From assembly GCA_903931945.1 (NCBI GenBank), contig CAIZEI010000033.1, positions 1-64,000 of the forward strand: DNA of 64,000 nucleotides, in the 5' to 3' direction. Shown piece by piece: positions 51,709 through 61,638 of the stretch. Origin of the DNA: an uncultured Hyphomicrobiales bacterium. Lineage in GTDB: Bacteria > Pseudomonadota > Alphaproteobacteria > Rhizobiales > Beijerinckiaceae. Made by a program: the position numbers and the translations under genes. The first letter of the stretch is position 1. The number at the start of each line of letters is the position of its first letter. The notes below the pieces were generated by a model. The model did not search any database. It was not told where the DNA came from and saw only the letters and a program-made list of their open reading frames with translations.

Positions 51709-52410
51709 CTATATCATCTCCAGAGCCGCCAGCATCCCGGAGGACTCCGGGGTCGGCGCAATCAACGTTCGCGCGTCAAAGCCTTCGAACGCGGACGCAA
51801 CATCGCCCGACAGGCATATCTGCGGTAGAGCCAACAAATTTTTGAGTACGCCCGCGTCGCGCGCCAAACCAATCAAAATGACGGCGCTACGGCGCGAGTA
51901 ATTCAGCACGGCGTCCAGCCGCCCCGCGTTCAGCGCTTCGATTGCGGCCGCAGGCAAGCGGGTCTCGGCAAAGGCGCGATAGATTTCCGCGACTTCGATC
52001 TGAAAGCCACGCGCCGTCAGTCCTGTTTCGAGCAGGGCTTTGCGATCATGTCCGGCAAGATAAAGAACTCTCGTCCCGCGGCGCAAACCCGGCAACATCG
52101 CCAGCAGATCTTGAGCGTTGAGCGCGGACGTGCGAACGTCCTGAAATCCCCGATCCCGCGCCGCCGCTGCGGTCCGCGCGCCCACGCAGAACAACGCAGC
52201 GTTGCGCAGTCCTTCGAGACGGCAATCGTCAAGCAATTCGATGGCGTGCGCGCTGGTCGCGATAACAGCTGAGAAATCCACACCCGCAATCGTCGGCTTC
52301 CGAGCCTCGATTCGCATCGTTGGCGCAATCACGGCTTCATGACCCAGCGCGGCGAACTGACCCGCTGTCCTTTCAGCGTCGCGTTGCGGGCGCGTCACCA
52401 GCACGCGCAT
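51709..52410 (-). CDS. hemD: Uroporphyrinogen-III synthase
   Basis: 233 residues in two similar alpha/beta lobes. The beginning MRVLVTRPQRDAERTA, the VGARTAAAARDRGFQDV segment and the tail APTPESSGMLAAL fit hemD, whose family is otherwise poorly conserved. It cyclises hydroxymethylbilane to uroporphyrinogen III for haem synthesis. It is two bases after hemC, in the usual hemC-hemD order. Confidence 0.88.
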   Translation of the reverse strand: MRVLVTRPQRDAERTAGQFAALGHEAVIAPTMRIEARKPTIAGVDFSAVIATSAHAIELLDDCRLEGLRNAALFCVGARTAAAARDRGFQDVRTSALNAQDLLAMLPGLRRGTRVLYLAGHDRKALLETGLTARGFQIEVAEIYRAFAETRLPAAAIEALNAGRLDAVLNYSRRSAVILIGLARDAGVLKNLLALPQICLSGDVASAFEGFDARTLIAPTPESSGMLAALEMI

Positions 52411-52412
52411 GG

Positions 52413-53333
52413 TCAGGCCAGAAACCCGGCGGGCATTCGCGCCAGAAGCGATTGTCCTGCCCGCCGCCCAATACTTTCAGCGTCGATTGCCGCGCCCTCA
52501 TCGACGACATCGAGCGCTTGCGATCCATCGGGCCGCAACACCAGTCCGCGAAAACGTAATTTCGCTCCGGCGATTGTGGCGTGGCCGCCAATGGGCGTGC
52601 GGCAGGAGCCATCGAGAACAGTGAGAAACGCCCGCTCCGCCTGCAACGCGGCGCCGGTCGGCGTATGAAGGATCGCCTGCAAGGCGCGGTTGGTCGCAAC
52701 GTCATCCGCGCGCGTGGTGATAGCGATAGCGCCTTGCCCGACCGCCGGAAGAAATTCGTCGATTGCGAGAATGGACGTCGCGCGATGTTCGAACCCGAGC
52801 CGTTTCATGCCCGCCAGCGCCAGCAATGTCGCGTCAATTGCGCCGCTCTCGGCCTTGCCGAGCCGCGTCTCGACGTTGCCGCGCAACAGCGTGATTTTGA
52901 GGTCCGGTCGCAGTCGTAGCGCCATCGCGCCGCGCCTGAGCGACGCGGTTCCGAGCGTGGCGTCCGGCGGCAGGTCTTGCAGGCGATGCGCGCGGATGGA
53001 AATGAAAGCGTCGCGCGGGTCCTCGCGCGGCAGGCAGCCGGCGATGGCGAGACCCTCAGGCAAAAGCGTCGGCAAATCTTTCGACGAGTGAACGGCAAGA
53101 TCGATCGCGCCCGCCAGTTGCGCTGCATCTAGTTCCCGCGTGAACAGACCCTTGCCGCCCGATTCGGACAGCGCGCGGTCCTGTATCAGGTCGCCTGTTG
53201 TTTTGATCACAACGATCTCGATTGCGTTCTCATTGACGCCGCCGGACGCCGCCAACAGACGACGCGTTTCATACGCCTGCGCCAACGCGAGCGGCGAGCC
53301 GCGTGTGCCAATTCTGAGGGAAGGCAAGGCCAT
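52413..53333 (-). CDS. hemC: Hydroxymethylbilane synthase
   Basis: 306 residues with the full porphobilinogen deaminase pattern: GTRGSPLALAQAY, HSSKDLPT, LGTASLRRGA, LRGNVETRL and the dipyrromethane cofactor Cys244 in LDGSCRTPIGG. It polymerises four porphobilinogens for tetrapyrrole synthesis. It leads the hemC-hemD operon and is divergent from tsaD, a conserved alphaproteobacterial arrangement. Confidence 0.95.
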   Translation of the reverse strand: MALPSLRIGTRGSPLALAQAYETRRLLAASGGVNENAIEIVVIKTTGDLIQDRALSESGGKGLFTRELDAAQLAGAIDLAVHSSKDLPTLLPEGLAIAGCLPREDPRDAFISIRAHRLQDLPPDATLGTASLRRGAMALRLRPDLKITLLRGNVETRLGKAESGAIDATLLALAGMKRLGFEHRATSILAIDEFLPAVGQGAIAITTRADDVATNRALQAILHTPTGAALQAERAFLTVLDGSCRTPIGGHATIAGAKLRFRGLVLRPDGSQALDVVDEGAAIDAESIGRRAGQSLLARMPAGFLA

Positions 53334-53421
53334 CGATCCATCCGGCGGTTTGATTCATCTGTTCGCGCGACTATAGGTTGTCTTGCGGCAAGCCGGAAGC
53401 GGCAGGGACAGAGCGGGTTTG

Positions 53422-54480
53422 ATGCAGGTTCTGGGTATTGAAACCACATGCGACGAGACGGCGGCCGCGATCGTTCGTTTGAATGGCGACGGACGCGGCG
53501 AAGTGCTCGCCGATGAAATCTTCAGCCAGACGGTCGAACATGCGGCCTATGGCGGGGTAGTGCCTGAGATCGCCGCGCGCGCGCATATCGACCATCTCGA
53601 CCGGTTGATCCTGGCTGCGCTTGCCCGAACGGGACTGAAACTCGCTGATCTCGATGGCGTCGCCGCCGCTGCCGGCCCCGGCCTGATCGGCGGCGTGGTT
53701 GTGGGGCTCACCATGGGCAAGGGTCTCGCGCTCGCCTCCGGAAAACCCTTTGTGGCGATCAATCACCTTGAAGCCCACGCGCTGACCGCGCGGCTGACAG
53801 ACGCCCTCGATTTCCCCTATCTGCTGTTGCTGGCCTCGGGCGGGCACACGCAATTGATTGGCGTGCTGGGCGTCGGTCAGTATCGAAGGCTGGGCACGAC
53901 GCTCGATGACGCGATTGGCGAGGCCTTCGACAAGGTGGCGAAAATGCTGGGCCTCCCCTACCCGGGCGGCCCGCAGGTGGAAAAGGCCGCTGCAACTGGC
54001 GACCCCAATCGCTATGCGTTTCCCCGCCCGATGCTGCGGCGACCGAATGCGGATTTCTCGCTTTCTGGACTCAAAACCGCCGTCCGGCTGGAAATTGACC
54101 GCGCGGGCGAAGTCACGCCAGCGCTTGTCCACGATATCTGCGCCTCCTTTCAGGCGGCGGTCGTCGATGTAGTGGTGGATCGCACGCGGGTTGGCCTGCG
54201 ACTGTTCCGGGAAAAATCCGGCGCGCCCCGCGGCCTCGTTGTGGCCGGCGGCGTCGCCGCCAATGGCGCCATTCGCGATGCGCTCAAGCGGTTTTCCGGC
54301 GAGGCCGGGTTGCGGCTGGTTCTGCCGCCGCCGCAGCTTTGCACAGACAACGGCGCCATGATCGCCTGGGCCGGGATCGAGCGATTGCGGCTGGGCCTGA
54401 GCTCGGGCATGGACTTTGCCGCCCGTCCGCGCTGGCCGCTCGACCCGGAGGCCGAGCGGGTCAACAATGGCAAGGCTTGA
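53422..54480 (+). CDS. tsaD: tRNA N6-adenosine threonylcarbamoyltransferase
   Basis: 352 residues of the Kae1/TsaD family. The signature [17 protein letters not shown] at the N-terminus, the metal-binding HLEAH motif, SGGHTQL and [10 protein letters not shown] are all present. With TsaB, TsaC and TsaE it installs t6A37 in ANN-decoding tRNAs. The start at 53422 keeps the family N-terminus and leaves 88 bases to the divergent hemC gene. Followed 17 bases on by the PLD-like gene. Confidence 0.95.
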   Translation: MQVLGIETTCDETAAAIVRLNGDGRGEVLADEIFSQTVEHAAYGGVVPEIAARAHIDHLDRLILAALARTGLKLADLDGVAAAAGPGLIGGVVVGLTMGKGLALASGKPFVAINHLEAHALTARLTDALDFPYLLLLASGGHTQLIGVLGVGQYRRLGTTLDDAIGEAFDKVAKMLGLPYPGGPQVEKAAATGDPNRYAFPRPMLRRPNADFSLSGLKTAVRLEIDRAGEVTPALVHDICASFQAAVVDVVVDRTRVGLRLFREKSGAPRGLVVAGGVAANGAIRDALKRFSGEAGLRLVLPPPQLCTDNGAMIAWAGIERLRLGLSSGMDFAARPRWPLDPEAERVNNGKA

Positions 54481-54497
54481 GCCGCCGGGGGTTGAAC

Positions 54498-55055
54498 ATG
54501 TGGAAGCCCCTGGGTCTTGCCATCTTGTTGATCTTTGCCGTGCGCAGCGACGCCCGCGCCCCGCTTGACAGAGAGCCCGTCATCGCAGGCGTCCGGGTGT
54601 TCTATGGGCCAGGCTCCGGATTTGACACCATCGACGAAGAGCTGATCGGGCGCGCGAGCCGGCGCATCGACATGACGGCCTATGTGCTGAGCGACCCCAG
54701 AGTGATTGACGCTTTGTCGCGCGCTGTGGGGCGCGGGGTCAGGCTGCGTCTCTATCTCGACCCCGGCGAAAACAGCAGCCGGGCCAACGCCCGCGACAGC
54801 AAGCTCGGCGCGTTGTTGCGCACGCAAGGCGTCGAGGCGCGCGTGAAGTCGTCCGCCGGCGATCTGATGCATCTGAAATCCTATCAGGTTGACGGGCGCT
54901 GGCTGCGCAGCGGCTCAGCGAATTTTTCATTTTCCGGCGAGGCGCGGCAGGACAATGACATCGTCATCATTGACAATGCCGAATTCGCGGGCGCCTACGT
55001 CAGGCATTTCGACGAAATCTGGACGCGGCGCGACAATAGCAAGTTTGCGCCGTAA
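54498..55055 (+). CDS. Phospholipase D-like (Nuc-type) secreted protein
   Basis: 185 residues with an N-terminal signal of about 20 residues (LGLAILLIFAVRSDARA) and a single HxKx4 motif of the PLD superfamily: HLKSYQVDGRWLRSGSANFS. Proteins of this length with one HKD motif, such as Nuc, dimerise to form the active site and cleave DNA phosphodiesters. It is 17 bases downstream of tsaD. Start chosen at the ATG at 54498, because the longer frame overlaps tsaD. Confidence 0.85.
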   Translation: MWKPLGLAILLIFAVRSDARAPLDREPVIAGVRVFYGPGSGFDTIDEELIGRASRRIDMTAYVLSDPRVIDALSRAVGRGVRLRLYLDPGENSSRANARDSKLGALLRTQGVEARVKSSAGDLMHLKSYQVDGRWLRSGSANFSFSGEARQDNDIVIIDNAEFAGAYVRHFDEIWTRRDNSKFAP

Positions 55056-55063
55056 GCCGCTCT

Positions 55064-55327
55064 TCAATCGGCTGTCGGCAGGCGGCGCATGGTGAATTCG
55101 ATGCGTCCGTCCTCCAGTTCGCGCCAGCGCTCGACCTCGGTCATATAGGCGGCTTTGGGAAATCGCTGGAAAAATTCGCGGGCTTTTTCGCGCGCGGCAG
55201 AGCGCGGCAGGGTAAAGGTTTCACGTCGCCAGCTATCTTCTGCAAAATCGCGCGCACGAGCGCGCTGGCGACCTCGCTCGGCGAGCGAGCGGGCCACATC
55301 CGCAGGCGTCTTGCGGGTATAAATCAT
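55064..55327 (-). CDS. Small conserved hypothetical protein
   Basis: 87 residues, Arg- and Glu-rich: MIYTRKTPADVARSLAERG, later REFFQRFPKAAYMTEVE and a final beta-like RIEFTMRRLPTAD. The ATG at 55327 has ggatggg upstream; the upstream in-frame start to 55354 would be TTG. I do not recognise the family. It is convergent with the PLD-like gene and lies just upstream of hisS on the same strand, 67 bases before it. Confidence 0.55.
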   Translation of the reverse strand: MIYTRKTPADVARSLAERGRQRARARDFAEDSWRRETFTLPRSAAREKAREFFQRFPKAAYMTEVERWRELEDGRIEFTMRRLPTAD

Positions 55328-55393
55328 GCGCCCATCCCGGCCATTGCGGATCAAGCATAACGCAAAGGTTGGACGGGCGCGAATCGATGAAAC

Positions 55394-56977
55394 TTACCCG
55401 CGATGGCGTGCGAGAACCTCCTGCACAGCCTCAACCAGCTTGCTTTCAGCAACAGTGAATTGCGCCTTTTGCCGGAGTTCAAGATAATCGGCGCGGTCCT
55501 TGGTGCCTGCGGCAAGCTCCGCGCCAAGCACCAGATCGCGGATCGCGACCTCGCCCTTCTCGCGCTCGTTGGAGCCCTGAATCACCGCGCAAATGGATTT
55601 GCGTTTGTCGGCGTATTTGAGCTGCGCGTTCATGCCCGAGGCGCCGAGATACATTTCGGCTGCAACGCCCGCCGCGCGGAGTTTCTGCACCATGGCGAGC
55701 GTCGGACCGGCCTGGTCCTTGTCCATGGCGAGAACGACGACGGGGCCTCTGGCGTCATCGGCCCGCACAATGGGACTGTTCATGGCTTTGAGCGCCGAGA
55801 ACAGTCTGGACACGCCGATGGAAAAACCTGTCGCGGGAACGGGTTCGGCGCGGAAACGCGCGACCAACCCATCATAGCGTCCGCCGCCGCCGACCGAGCC
55901 AAAGCGCACGGGCTTGCCATCTTCACCTTTCACTTCAAAGGTGAGTTCGGCTTCGTAAACCGGGCCAGTGTAATATTCGAGGCCGCGAACGACAGAGGGA
56001 TCGATGCGGATGCGGCCATCGTTGTAACCGGCCGTCACCAAAATTTTCCAGATGCTTTCGAGTTCTCGAATTCCCGCTTGTGCTAAGTCCGAGTTACTGA
56101 AATCGCGAACCAGCCGACCAATCATGCCTTCTGCGCGCACCCTCTCACGCGTAAGTGCACTAATTTTTTCAGCATCCAGCATATTTCCGAATTCTTTGTC
56201 CTTCGCAATATCATCAGATATGTTCATTTCGAGACTGAAAACTTGCATTATTTTTTCAATTTGCTCGTCATCCAGCCCCGCGCCCTTCGTAAAGTCACCA
56301 CTCTCATCCTTGCGGCCATCGCCGAGCAAAAGTCTCACCCCATCCGGTCCCAATCGATCCAGCTTATCGATCGCCCGCAACACCGTCAGTCGTCGCCCGG
56401 CGTTCGCTTCGCCGCCAAGACCAATGGCCTCCATCACGCCATCCAGCACCTTGCGATTATTCACCTTGATGACGTAATCGCCGCGCTTGACGCCAAGCCG
56501 CTCCAGCGTGTCCGCCGCCATCATGCAGATTTCGGCATCGGCTGCGACGGAAGCCGAACCCACCGTATCAGCGTCAAATTGCATGAACTGGCGGAAGCGG
56601 CCGGGGCCGGGCTTTTCGTTGCGAAACACCCAGCCCATCCGGTAGGAGCGATAGGGCTTGGGCAATTTGTCAAAATTCTCCGCCACATAGCGGGCCAGCG
56701 GCGCGGTGAGATCGTAGCGCAGCGACATCCATTGCTCGTCATCGTCCTGCATGGAAAACACGCCCTCGTTGGGGCGATCGGTGTCGGGCAGGAATTTGCC
56801 GAGCGTCTCGGTATATTCGAGAAACGGCGTCTCCACCGCCTCAAACCCATGCAATTCATAGGACGCGCGGATGGCGTCCAGCATGCGATTTGTGGCGAGA
56901 ATTTCGGCGGGGCCGCGATCGCCAAAGCCGCGTGGCAGGCGGGCGCGAACGGGTTGTGCGGGCGTGTTGGCGGACAT
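55394..56977 (-). CDS. hisS: Histidyl-tRNA synthetase
   Basis: 527 residues of class II aminoacyl-tRNA synthetase. Visible features include [13 protein letters not shown] (motif 2 region), [16 protein letters not shown] (HisRS loop) and the [14 protein letters not shown] segment of the HisRS signature, with a C-terminal anticodon-binding domain. The 527-residue length is longer than the usual roughly 420-430 residues and similar to the long alphaproteobacterial form. Essential for charging tRNA-His. Confidence 0.95.
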   Translation of the reverse strand: MSANTPAQPVRARLPRGFGDRGPAEILATNRMLDAIRASYELHGFEAVETPFLEYTETLGKFLPDTDRPNEGVFSMQDDDEQWMSLRYDLTAPLARYVAENFDKLPKPYRSYRMGWVFRNEKPGPGRFRQFMQFDADTVGSASVAADAEICMMAADTLERLGVKRGDYVIKVNNRKVLDGVMEAIGLGGEANAGRRLTVLRAIDKLDRLGPDGVRLLLGDGRKDESGDFTKGAGLDDEQIEKIMQVFSLEMNISDDIAKDKEFGNMLDAEKISALTRERVRAEGMIGRLVRDFSNSDLAQAGIRELESIWKILVTAGYNDGRIRIDPSVVRGLEYYTGPVYEAELTFEVKGEDGKPVRFGSVGGGGRYDGLVARFRAEPVPATGFSIGVSRLFSALKAMNSPIVRADDARGPVVVLAMDKDQAGPTLAMVQKLRAAGVAAEMYLGASGMNAQLKYADKRKSICAVIQGSNEREKGEVAIRDLVLGAELAAGTKDRADYLELRQKAQFTVAESKLVEAVQEVLARHRG

Positions 56978-57121
56978 GATGGATAACCTTCAGGAGTTGC
57001 CGCCTGTTTAGGTCGCGCGGCGATGGCGGGCAAGTGAGTTTGAAAACCGCCCGGCTTCCGCCGCCGCCCGAAATGGCCTATCCCTGTCGGCGCGCCATAT
57101 TCAAGCACTCAGGGAGCCTCA

Positions 57122-57664
57122 ATGCCCAAGCCCGTCCGCCGCATCGTCACAGGCCATGACGCCAATGGCAAAGCTGTTGTCACGATGGACGGGCCGGCGC
57201 CCAACCAGCGCGTGCGCGCGGCGACCGGGCTGACTTCGACGCTGCTATGGGTGACCGAAGAGGCGCCTGCCAATGTCGCCTCCAACGCGGATCGCGCCGA
57301 CCGGGAATCGCCTGTCGCGCCGCCGCCGCGCGGCTCCATTCTGCGCGTGGTGGAATTTCCGCCGGCGGGCGACACGGGCGGCGTCAGCCATGAGCAGGTG
57401 CTGAAGGAAATGGGCCTCAATCACGAGGGCGGCAAAAAGCTGCGCCATCCCTTCATGCATCGCACCCGCAGCGTCGATTACGCGATTTGCCTGGAAGGCG
57501 AGATCGACATGCTGCTCGATGATTCGGAGGTCACCATGCGGGCGGGCGATATCATGGTGCAGCAGGCGACCTATCACGCATGGGTCAACAATTCCAAAGA
57601 GATCTGCCGCATCTGTTTTGTGCTGATCGATGGCGAGGAACCGCCCGCCTGGAAGCAAGGTTGA
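57122..57664 (+). CDS. Cupin-domain protein, first of a tandem pair
   Basis: 180 residues with a C-terminal cupin barrel (VDYAICLEGEIDMLLDDSE, HAWVNNS) and the N-terminal segment VRRIVTGHDANGKAVV. A similar sequence follows in the next gene, so the two are paralogous. Metal-ligand His/Glu of the second cupin motif are only partly conserved. The C-terminus differs in length. Related genes often accompany gentisate- or benzoate-type catabolic operons. aggga precedes the ATG. Confidence 0.75.
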   Translation: MPKPVRRIVTGHDANGKAVVTMDGPAPNQRVRAATGLTSTLLWVTEEAPANVASNADRADRESPVAPPPRGSILRVVEFPPAGDTGGVSHEQVLKEMGLNHEGGKKLRHPFMHRTRSVDYAICLEGEIDMLLDDSEVTMRAGDIMVQQATYHAWVNNSKEICRICFVLIDGEEPPAWKQG

Positions 57665-57668
57665 GACG

Positions 57669-58208
57669 ATGAGTTCTCCCATCCGCCGCGTCGTCACCGG
57701 CCATAACGCGCAGGGCAAGTCCTGCTTCATTTTTGACGGCCCGGCGCCGCATGTCTATCAGCGCTCGGCAGGCTCATCGCGCGTCACCGAACTGTGGGAC
57801 ACATCGTCGACGCCCGCCAGCAATGCCGGCGACGCCGATCCCACAGATCGCGCCTTCCGCCTGCCGCCGCCGAAAAACGGCAGCGTTTTTCGCGTCATAT
57901 CCTACCCGCCCGATAGCGAACGCCGCGCGTCGCTGGAGGCGGAACACGCCTCGCAGCACGATGATGGCACGGGGCGCGCGGGCGCGCTCGACCGCACCAA
58001 TGCGCGGCATCCGGGCTTTCATAAAACCGCGTCGATCGATTACGCCATCGTTCTGCGCGGCGAAATCTGGGCGTTGATGGAAGAGGGCGAGACCTTGCTG
58101 AAACAGGGCGACGTTCTGGTGCAGCGCGGCACCAATCACGCCTGGAGCAACCGTGGGGATGCGCCCGCTGTTGTGGCCTTTGTGCTGATCGATGCGGCGG
58201 CGGTGTGA
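57669..58208 (+). CDS. Cupin-domain protein, second of a tandem pair
   Basis: 179 residues that align end to end with the preceding gene: IRRVVTGHNAQGKSCF, YAIVLRGEIWALMEEGE and QRGTNHAWSNRGD. It starts four bases after its partner ends, so they are one operon, followed by a Bug protein gene. Cupins of this type may be oxygenases, isomerases or sensors, and the paralogous pair may act as a heterodimer or on two substrates. Confidence 0.75.
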   Translation: MSSPIRRVVTGHNAQGKSCFIFDGPAPHVYQRSAGSSRVTELWDTSSTPASNAGDADPTDRAFRLPPPKNGSVFRVISYPPDSERRASLEAEHASQHDDGTGRAGALDRTNARHPGFHKTASIDYAIVLRGEIWALMEEGETLLKQGDVLVQRGTNHAWSNRGDAPAVVAFVLIDAAAV

Positions 58209-58258
58209 GTGAACGCAATTGAACGGTCGTTGCCCGGGACACTCCCGGTGAGACGCGT

Positions 58259-58303
58259 CCCCTCTCCCCGTTCTTACGGGGAGAGGGGCAGGGTGAGGGG
58301 CAG
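58259..58303. repeat. Palindromic repeat, copy 2 (inverted orientation)
   Basis: A perfect 12-bp stem cccctctccccg/cggggagagggg at 58259-58288 with a 6-base loop, followed by cagggtgagggg. It is inverted relative to the copy at 58360-58400, so the start codon of the Bug gene lies between two inverted copies. It may also end the cupin message. Confidence 0.8.
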
Positions 58304-58307
58304 TTAA

Positions 58308-59399
58308 ATGAAAAGACTTTTTCGTTCCAGTTTCAATATCGCATGGCATTGCGGTTTTACCCCTCACCCCAACCCTCTCCCCGCTAAGGCGGGGAGAGGG
58401 AGCTGGATGGCCCTCGCCCTTGCCTTGTTCTCCACTCCGCTGGCGGCGCAGGAAACCATCACGAAACCGATCACGCTTTATGTGGCTGGCACGGCGGGCG
58501 GCGGCATCGATCTTTACGCGCGTCTGCTCGGGCGGCATCTGGGTCGTCACATTCCCGGCAATCCCGCCGTCAATGTGCAGGACATGCCAGGGGCAGGCGG
58601 CATCCGCGCGGCGAATTTTCTCGCCGATTCCGCGCCCAAAGACGGGACCGCGCTGACGACCTTTCCCGGCGGGCCCTTGATCGAGCCGCTGATCGGCGCG
58701 CGCAACCCCGGCTATGACATGAGCAAGTTCAGCTGGATTGGCGCGATCAGCCGCGATGTGAGCCTGTGCGTGGCCTGGGCCGAGAGTCCTTTCAAGACCA
58801 TCGACGACGCAAGGCAGCGCGAAATGGTGCTGGCGGGAACCGGCGCGGGGTCTGAAACCGACACCTATCCGCTGATTCTGAACGATACGATCGGCACGAA
58901 ATTCAAGCTCATCACCGGTTATCTTGGCACCAAGGAAACCTTCATGGCCATTGAAAGCGGCGAGGTGCATGGCCGCTGCGGACTGACGCTCTCCTCTCTT
59001 GAGGCGTCAAAACCGGACTGGCTGCGCGATAAAAAGGTCAACGTGATCCTGCAACTGGGTTTCAACAAAAGCCCGAAAGCAGGCGACGCGCCACTGATTT
59101 TCGACCTGCTGAAAAATGATGCGGACAAACAATTATTTTCGCTGTTTCTGATCGGCACCGGCATGGGACGGCCTTTCGCCGCGCCGCCCGGCACGCCGCC
59201 CGGCAAGGTCGAAATTCTCCGCCGGGCTTTCGATGCCACGATGATCGACCCGGAGTTTCTCGCCGACGGCAAGACCATGATGGCGGAGATTTCACCCCTC
59301 ACCGGGGAGGAATCGCAGGCGCTGGTCGCGCGCGCCTATGCAACGCCCAGGGATGTCGTGGAACGCGCCAAAAGTCTGGTGACGCCAGCGGCGAAATAA
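58308..59399 (+). CDS. Bug-family periplasmic binding protein with repeat-interrupted signal peptide
   Basis: 363 residues. The core is a normal Bug receptor (TAGGGIDLYARLLGRHLGRH, NFLADSAPKDG, AGDAPLIFDLLK). The N-terminus is unusual: MKRLFRSSFNIAWHCGF is followed by TPHPNPLPAKAGRGSW, translated from the 58360-58400 palindrome, then MALALALFSTPLAAQ. The repeat thus splits a signal peptide in frame. A start at the ATG at 58407 would leave a signal with no positive n-region. Expression and export are therefore doubtful. Confidence 0.8.
   Translation: MKRLFRSSFNIAWHCGFTPHPNPLPAKAGRGSWMALALALFSTPLAAQETITKPITLYVAGTAGGGIDLYARLLGRHLGRHIPGNPAVNVQDMPGAGGIRAANFLADSAPKDGTALTTFPGGPLIEPLIGARNPGYDMSKFSWIGAISRDVSLCVAWAESPFKTIDDARQREMVLAGTGAGSETDTYPLILNDTIGTKFKLITGYLGTKETFMAIESGEVHGRCGLTLSSLEASKPDWLRDKKVNVILQLGFNKSPKAGDAPLIFDLLKNDADKQLFSLFLIGTGMGRPFAAPPGTPPGKVEILRRAFDATMIDPEFLADGKTMMAEISPLTGEESQALVARAYATPRDVVERAKSLVTPAAK
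58360..58400. repeat. Palindromic repeat, copy 3, inside the Bug coding region
   Basis: cccctcacccc is followed by a perfect 12-bp stem ccctctccccgc/gcggggagaggg (58373-58384 with 58389-58400) and a taag loop. In the reading frame it translates to PHPNPLPAKAGRG, a peptide that appears in proteins of many Hyphomicrobiales wherever this element has landed in a gene. Confidence 0.85.
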
Positions 59400-59405
59400 T
59401 TCCCG

Positions 59406-60347
59406 TCATCCCTCGCGCGGCTTGTACGGCTTTGTATCGCGCCAGCGCTTCATCAGCGCCTCAAGCTCGGAATCGGGCGCATCCGGCAACACGATTTTCA
59501 GACTGACGAGCAGATCGCCCGCCGCCAGCCCGGCGCTGGCGGGCAGGCCCTTGCCACGCAGGCGCAAGATGCGGCCCGAACTGCTGTTTGGCGGAACGCC
59601 AAGCTCCACGGCGCCCGTGAGCGTGCGCGCTTCCACCTTGCCGCCCAGCGCCGCCTCGTAAAGCGTGATGGGCAGATCGACCCGGAGGTCGCGGCCATCG
59701 ACCCGAAACAGCGGATGCCTGGCGACCCTGATGGTAATCAGCGCGTCGCCCGCCGCGCCGCCCATCGGGCTGGGGGTTCCCTGCCCCTTGAGGCGGATGG
59801 TTTTGCCGTCCTCGATCCCGACCGGGATTTTGACATCCATGGTGCGCCCGCCGGGCAGGATGACCCGGGCCTCGCCTCCAAGAACCGCCTGTTCCAGCGT
59901 CACCGTCGCGGTCGCGGCGACATCATCGCCGCGCGGGGCAGCGCGGGGACCCGCGCGCCTTCCGCCGCCAAACAGGCCTTCGAAGAGGTCGGTCGGATCA
60001 AAGCCCGCCCCTGCGCCGCCGCCACGCCCACCGCCAAAATTAAATTCGAAATCGCCGGCTGGAGCGCCCTGACGACGAGCTCCGCCAGGCCCCGGACCGC
60101 CGCCGAACGGGTCAAACCCCTTTGGTTTGCCTTCAGCGTCGATTTCCCCCCGGTCGAATTGACCCTTCTTTTTCTCGTCGCCGAGCACTTCATAGGCAGC
60201 GTTGGCCTCAGAGAACTTCTCTTTCGCCTTTGGGTCTTCCTTGTTGTAATCAGGGTGAAAACGCTTCGCCAGCTTGCGATAGGCCTTCTTGATTTCATCG
60301 CCGCTGGCGGTCTTAGGCACACCAAGAATCGTATAGGGATCGCGCAT
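59406..60347 (-). CDS. DnaJ-type co-chaperone, class II (CbpA-like)
   Basis: 313 residues. A J domain with HPD at 31-33 (RFHPDYN), then a Gly/Phe-rich linker ([10 protein letters not shown]...FGGGRGGG) and two C-terminal substrate-binding beta domains ([25 protein letters not shown]). The zinc-finger CxxCxGxG repeats are absent, so it is a CbpA/DjlB-like class II protein rather than DnaJ. It stimulates DnaK ATPase. The start at 60347 is the J-domain Met; the upstream frame is noncoding. Confidence 0.9.
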   Translation of the reverse strand: MRDPYTILGVPKTASGDEIKKAYRKLAKRFHPDYNKEDPKAKEKFSEANAAYEVLGDEKKKGQFDRGEIDAEGKPKGFDPFGGGPGPGGARRQGAPAGDFEFNFGGGRGGGAGAGFDPTDLFEGLFGGGRRAGPRAAPRGDDVAATATVTLEQAVLGGEARVILPGGRTMDVKIPVGIEDGKTIRLKGQGTPSPMGGAAGDALITIRVARHPLFRVDGRDLRVDLPITLYEAALGGKVEARTLTGAVELGVPPNSSSGRILRLRGKGLPASAGLAAGDLLVSLKIVLPDAPDSELEALMKRWRDTKPYKPREG

Positions 60348-60451
60348 CGAAAGCCCACTCCGGCGCTCGCCCTGACTGGCGCGAACGCAATGTCTTTGCC
60401 GGTATATGGTTCGGACCGGCTCCGCGCGCAAGACGCGCTGTAAAGCGTAAC

Positions 60452-61552
60452 CTATCCGACCAGTGTCAGGACATGATCTGCGAGCGCAAGTGACGCCGTT
60501 AATCCGGGCGATTCAATGCCAAAGAGGTTGACCAGTCCCGCAACGCCATGATCGCCTGGCCCCTGGACGTAAAAATCCTGCGCGGGCGCGCCGGGCGGTA
60601 CGATTTTGGGGCGGATGCCGCTGTAACCAGGTTGCAGGGCGCCGTCGCGCAGATCAGGCCAGTAACGCCGGATGGCGGCGTAAAAGCCAGTCCCGCGCGC
60701 GGGATCGACCCCATAGGCAATGTCATCGATCCATTCGACGTCGGGGCCGAATTTGGCCTGTCCAGCCAGATCGAGCGTCAGATGCACGCCCAATCCGCCA
60801 GGCACAGGCACGGGGTAGATCAGCCGTGAAAAGGGCGAGCGCCCCGAGAGCGTGAAATAATGCCCGCGCGCAAAATAGGCCTGCGGGATTTTTTCACGCG
60901 ACATTCCCGTGATTTCCCGCGCCAGCGCGGGGGCATAAAGCCCGGCTGCGTTGATGAGCATCCGGCATTGCAGCTTCAGCGGCTCGGCGCCGCCGATATC
61001 GACTGTGAAACCATCGCCGATCGCGCGGGCGGATAAAAACGGCGCGTGGCAGGCGAGAGCCGCGCCGGCATTTTCAGCCTCGCCCAGCAGCGCCAGCATA
61101 TAGGCATGGCTGTCGAGAACGCCCGTGGAGGGCGACAGCAGCGCGCCCATGCAATTGAGCGCAGGCTCCAACTCCCGCACCTCGGCGGGGCCGACATGGC
61201 GTATATCGTCAACGCCATTGGCGAGCGCGTGTGCGGCAATGCTCTCAAGTTGCCCAAGCTCGCCCGCGCTTGTGGCGACGATCAACTTCCCGCATTGCCG
61301 GTGGCCAACCCCGTGTTCGCGCGCATAATCGTAGAGCGCCTTGCGTCCCGCAACGCAAAACCGCGCCATCAGGCTATCCCTGGGGTAATAAATCCCGGCA
61401 TGGATGACCTCACTGTTGCGCGCGGATGTTTCTGTTCCAAAACTGCCGGCTTTTTCGAGGATGAGAACCTCGCGGCCCGCAAGCGCCAGCGCGCGCGCAA
61501 TGGCGAGGCCGATAACCCCCGCGCCAACGACAATGCATTCAACTTCGTCCAT
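60452..61552 (-). CDS. FAD-dependent L-2-hydroxyglutarate oxidase-like enzyme (LhgO family)
   Basis: 366 residues of the DAO fold. The Rossmann motif [15 protein letters not shown] and the [25 protein letters not shown] and [21 protein letters not shown] segments are those of LhgO/YgaF-type oxidases, which oxidise L-2-hydroxyglutarate to 2-oxoglutarate with electrons to the membrane quinone. The start at 61552 removes a non-family leader. It is divergent from the ornithine cyclodeaminase-like gene. Confidence 0.88.
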   Translation of the reverse strand: MDEVECIVVGAGVIGLAIARALALAGREVLILEKAGSFGTETSARNSEVIHAGIYYPRDSLMARFCVAGRKALYDYAREHGVGHRQCGKLIVATSAGELGQLESIAAHALANGVDDIRHVGPAEVRELEPALNCMGALLSPSTGVLDSHAYMLALLGEAENAGAALACHAPFLSARAIGDGFTVDIGGAEPLKLQCRMLINAAGLYAPALAREITGMSREKIPQAYFARGHYFTLSGRSPFSRLIYPVPVPGGLGVHLTLDLAGQAKFGPDVEWIDDIAYGVDPARGTGFYAAIRRYWPDLRDGALQPGYSGIRPKIVPPGAPAQDFYVQGPGDHGVAGLVNLFGIESPGLTASLALADHVLTLVG

Positions 61553-61638
61553 GGCGAATTCGTTCCAGACTCTGTATGTCTGTGGCAAACTGGCCCGATC
61601 TGCGCCCGCAGTCAAAACAACAAGAGATGCGAGATTCC

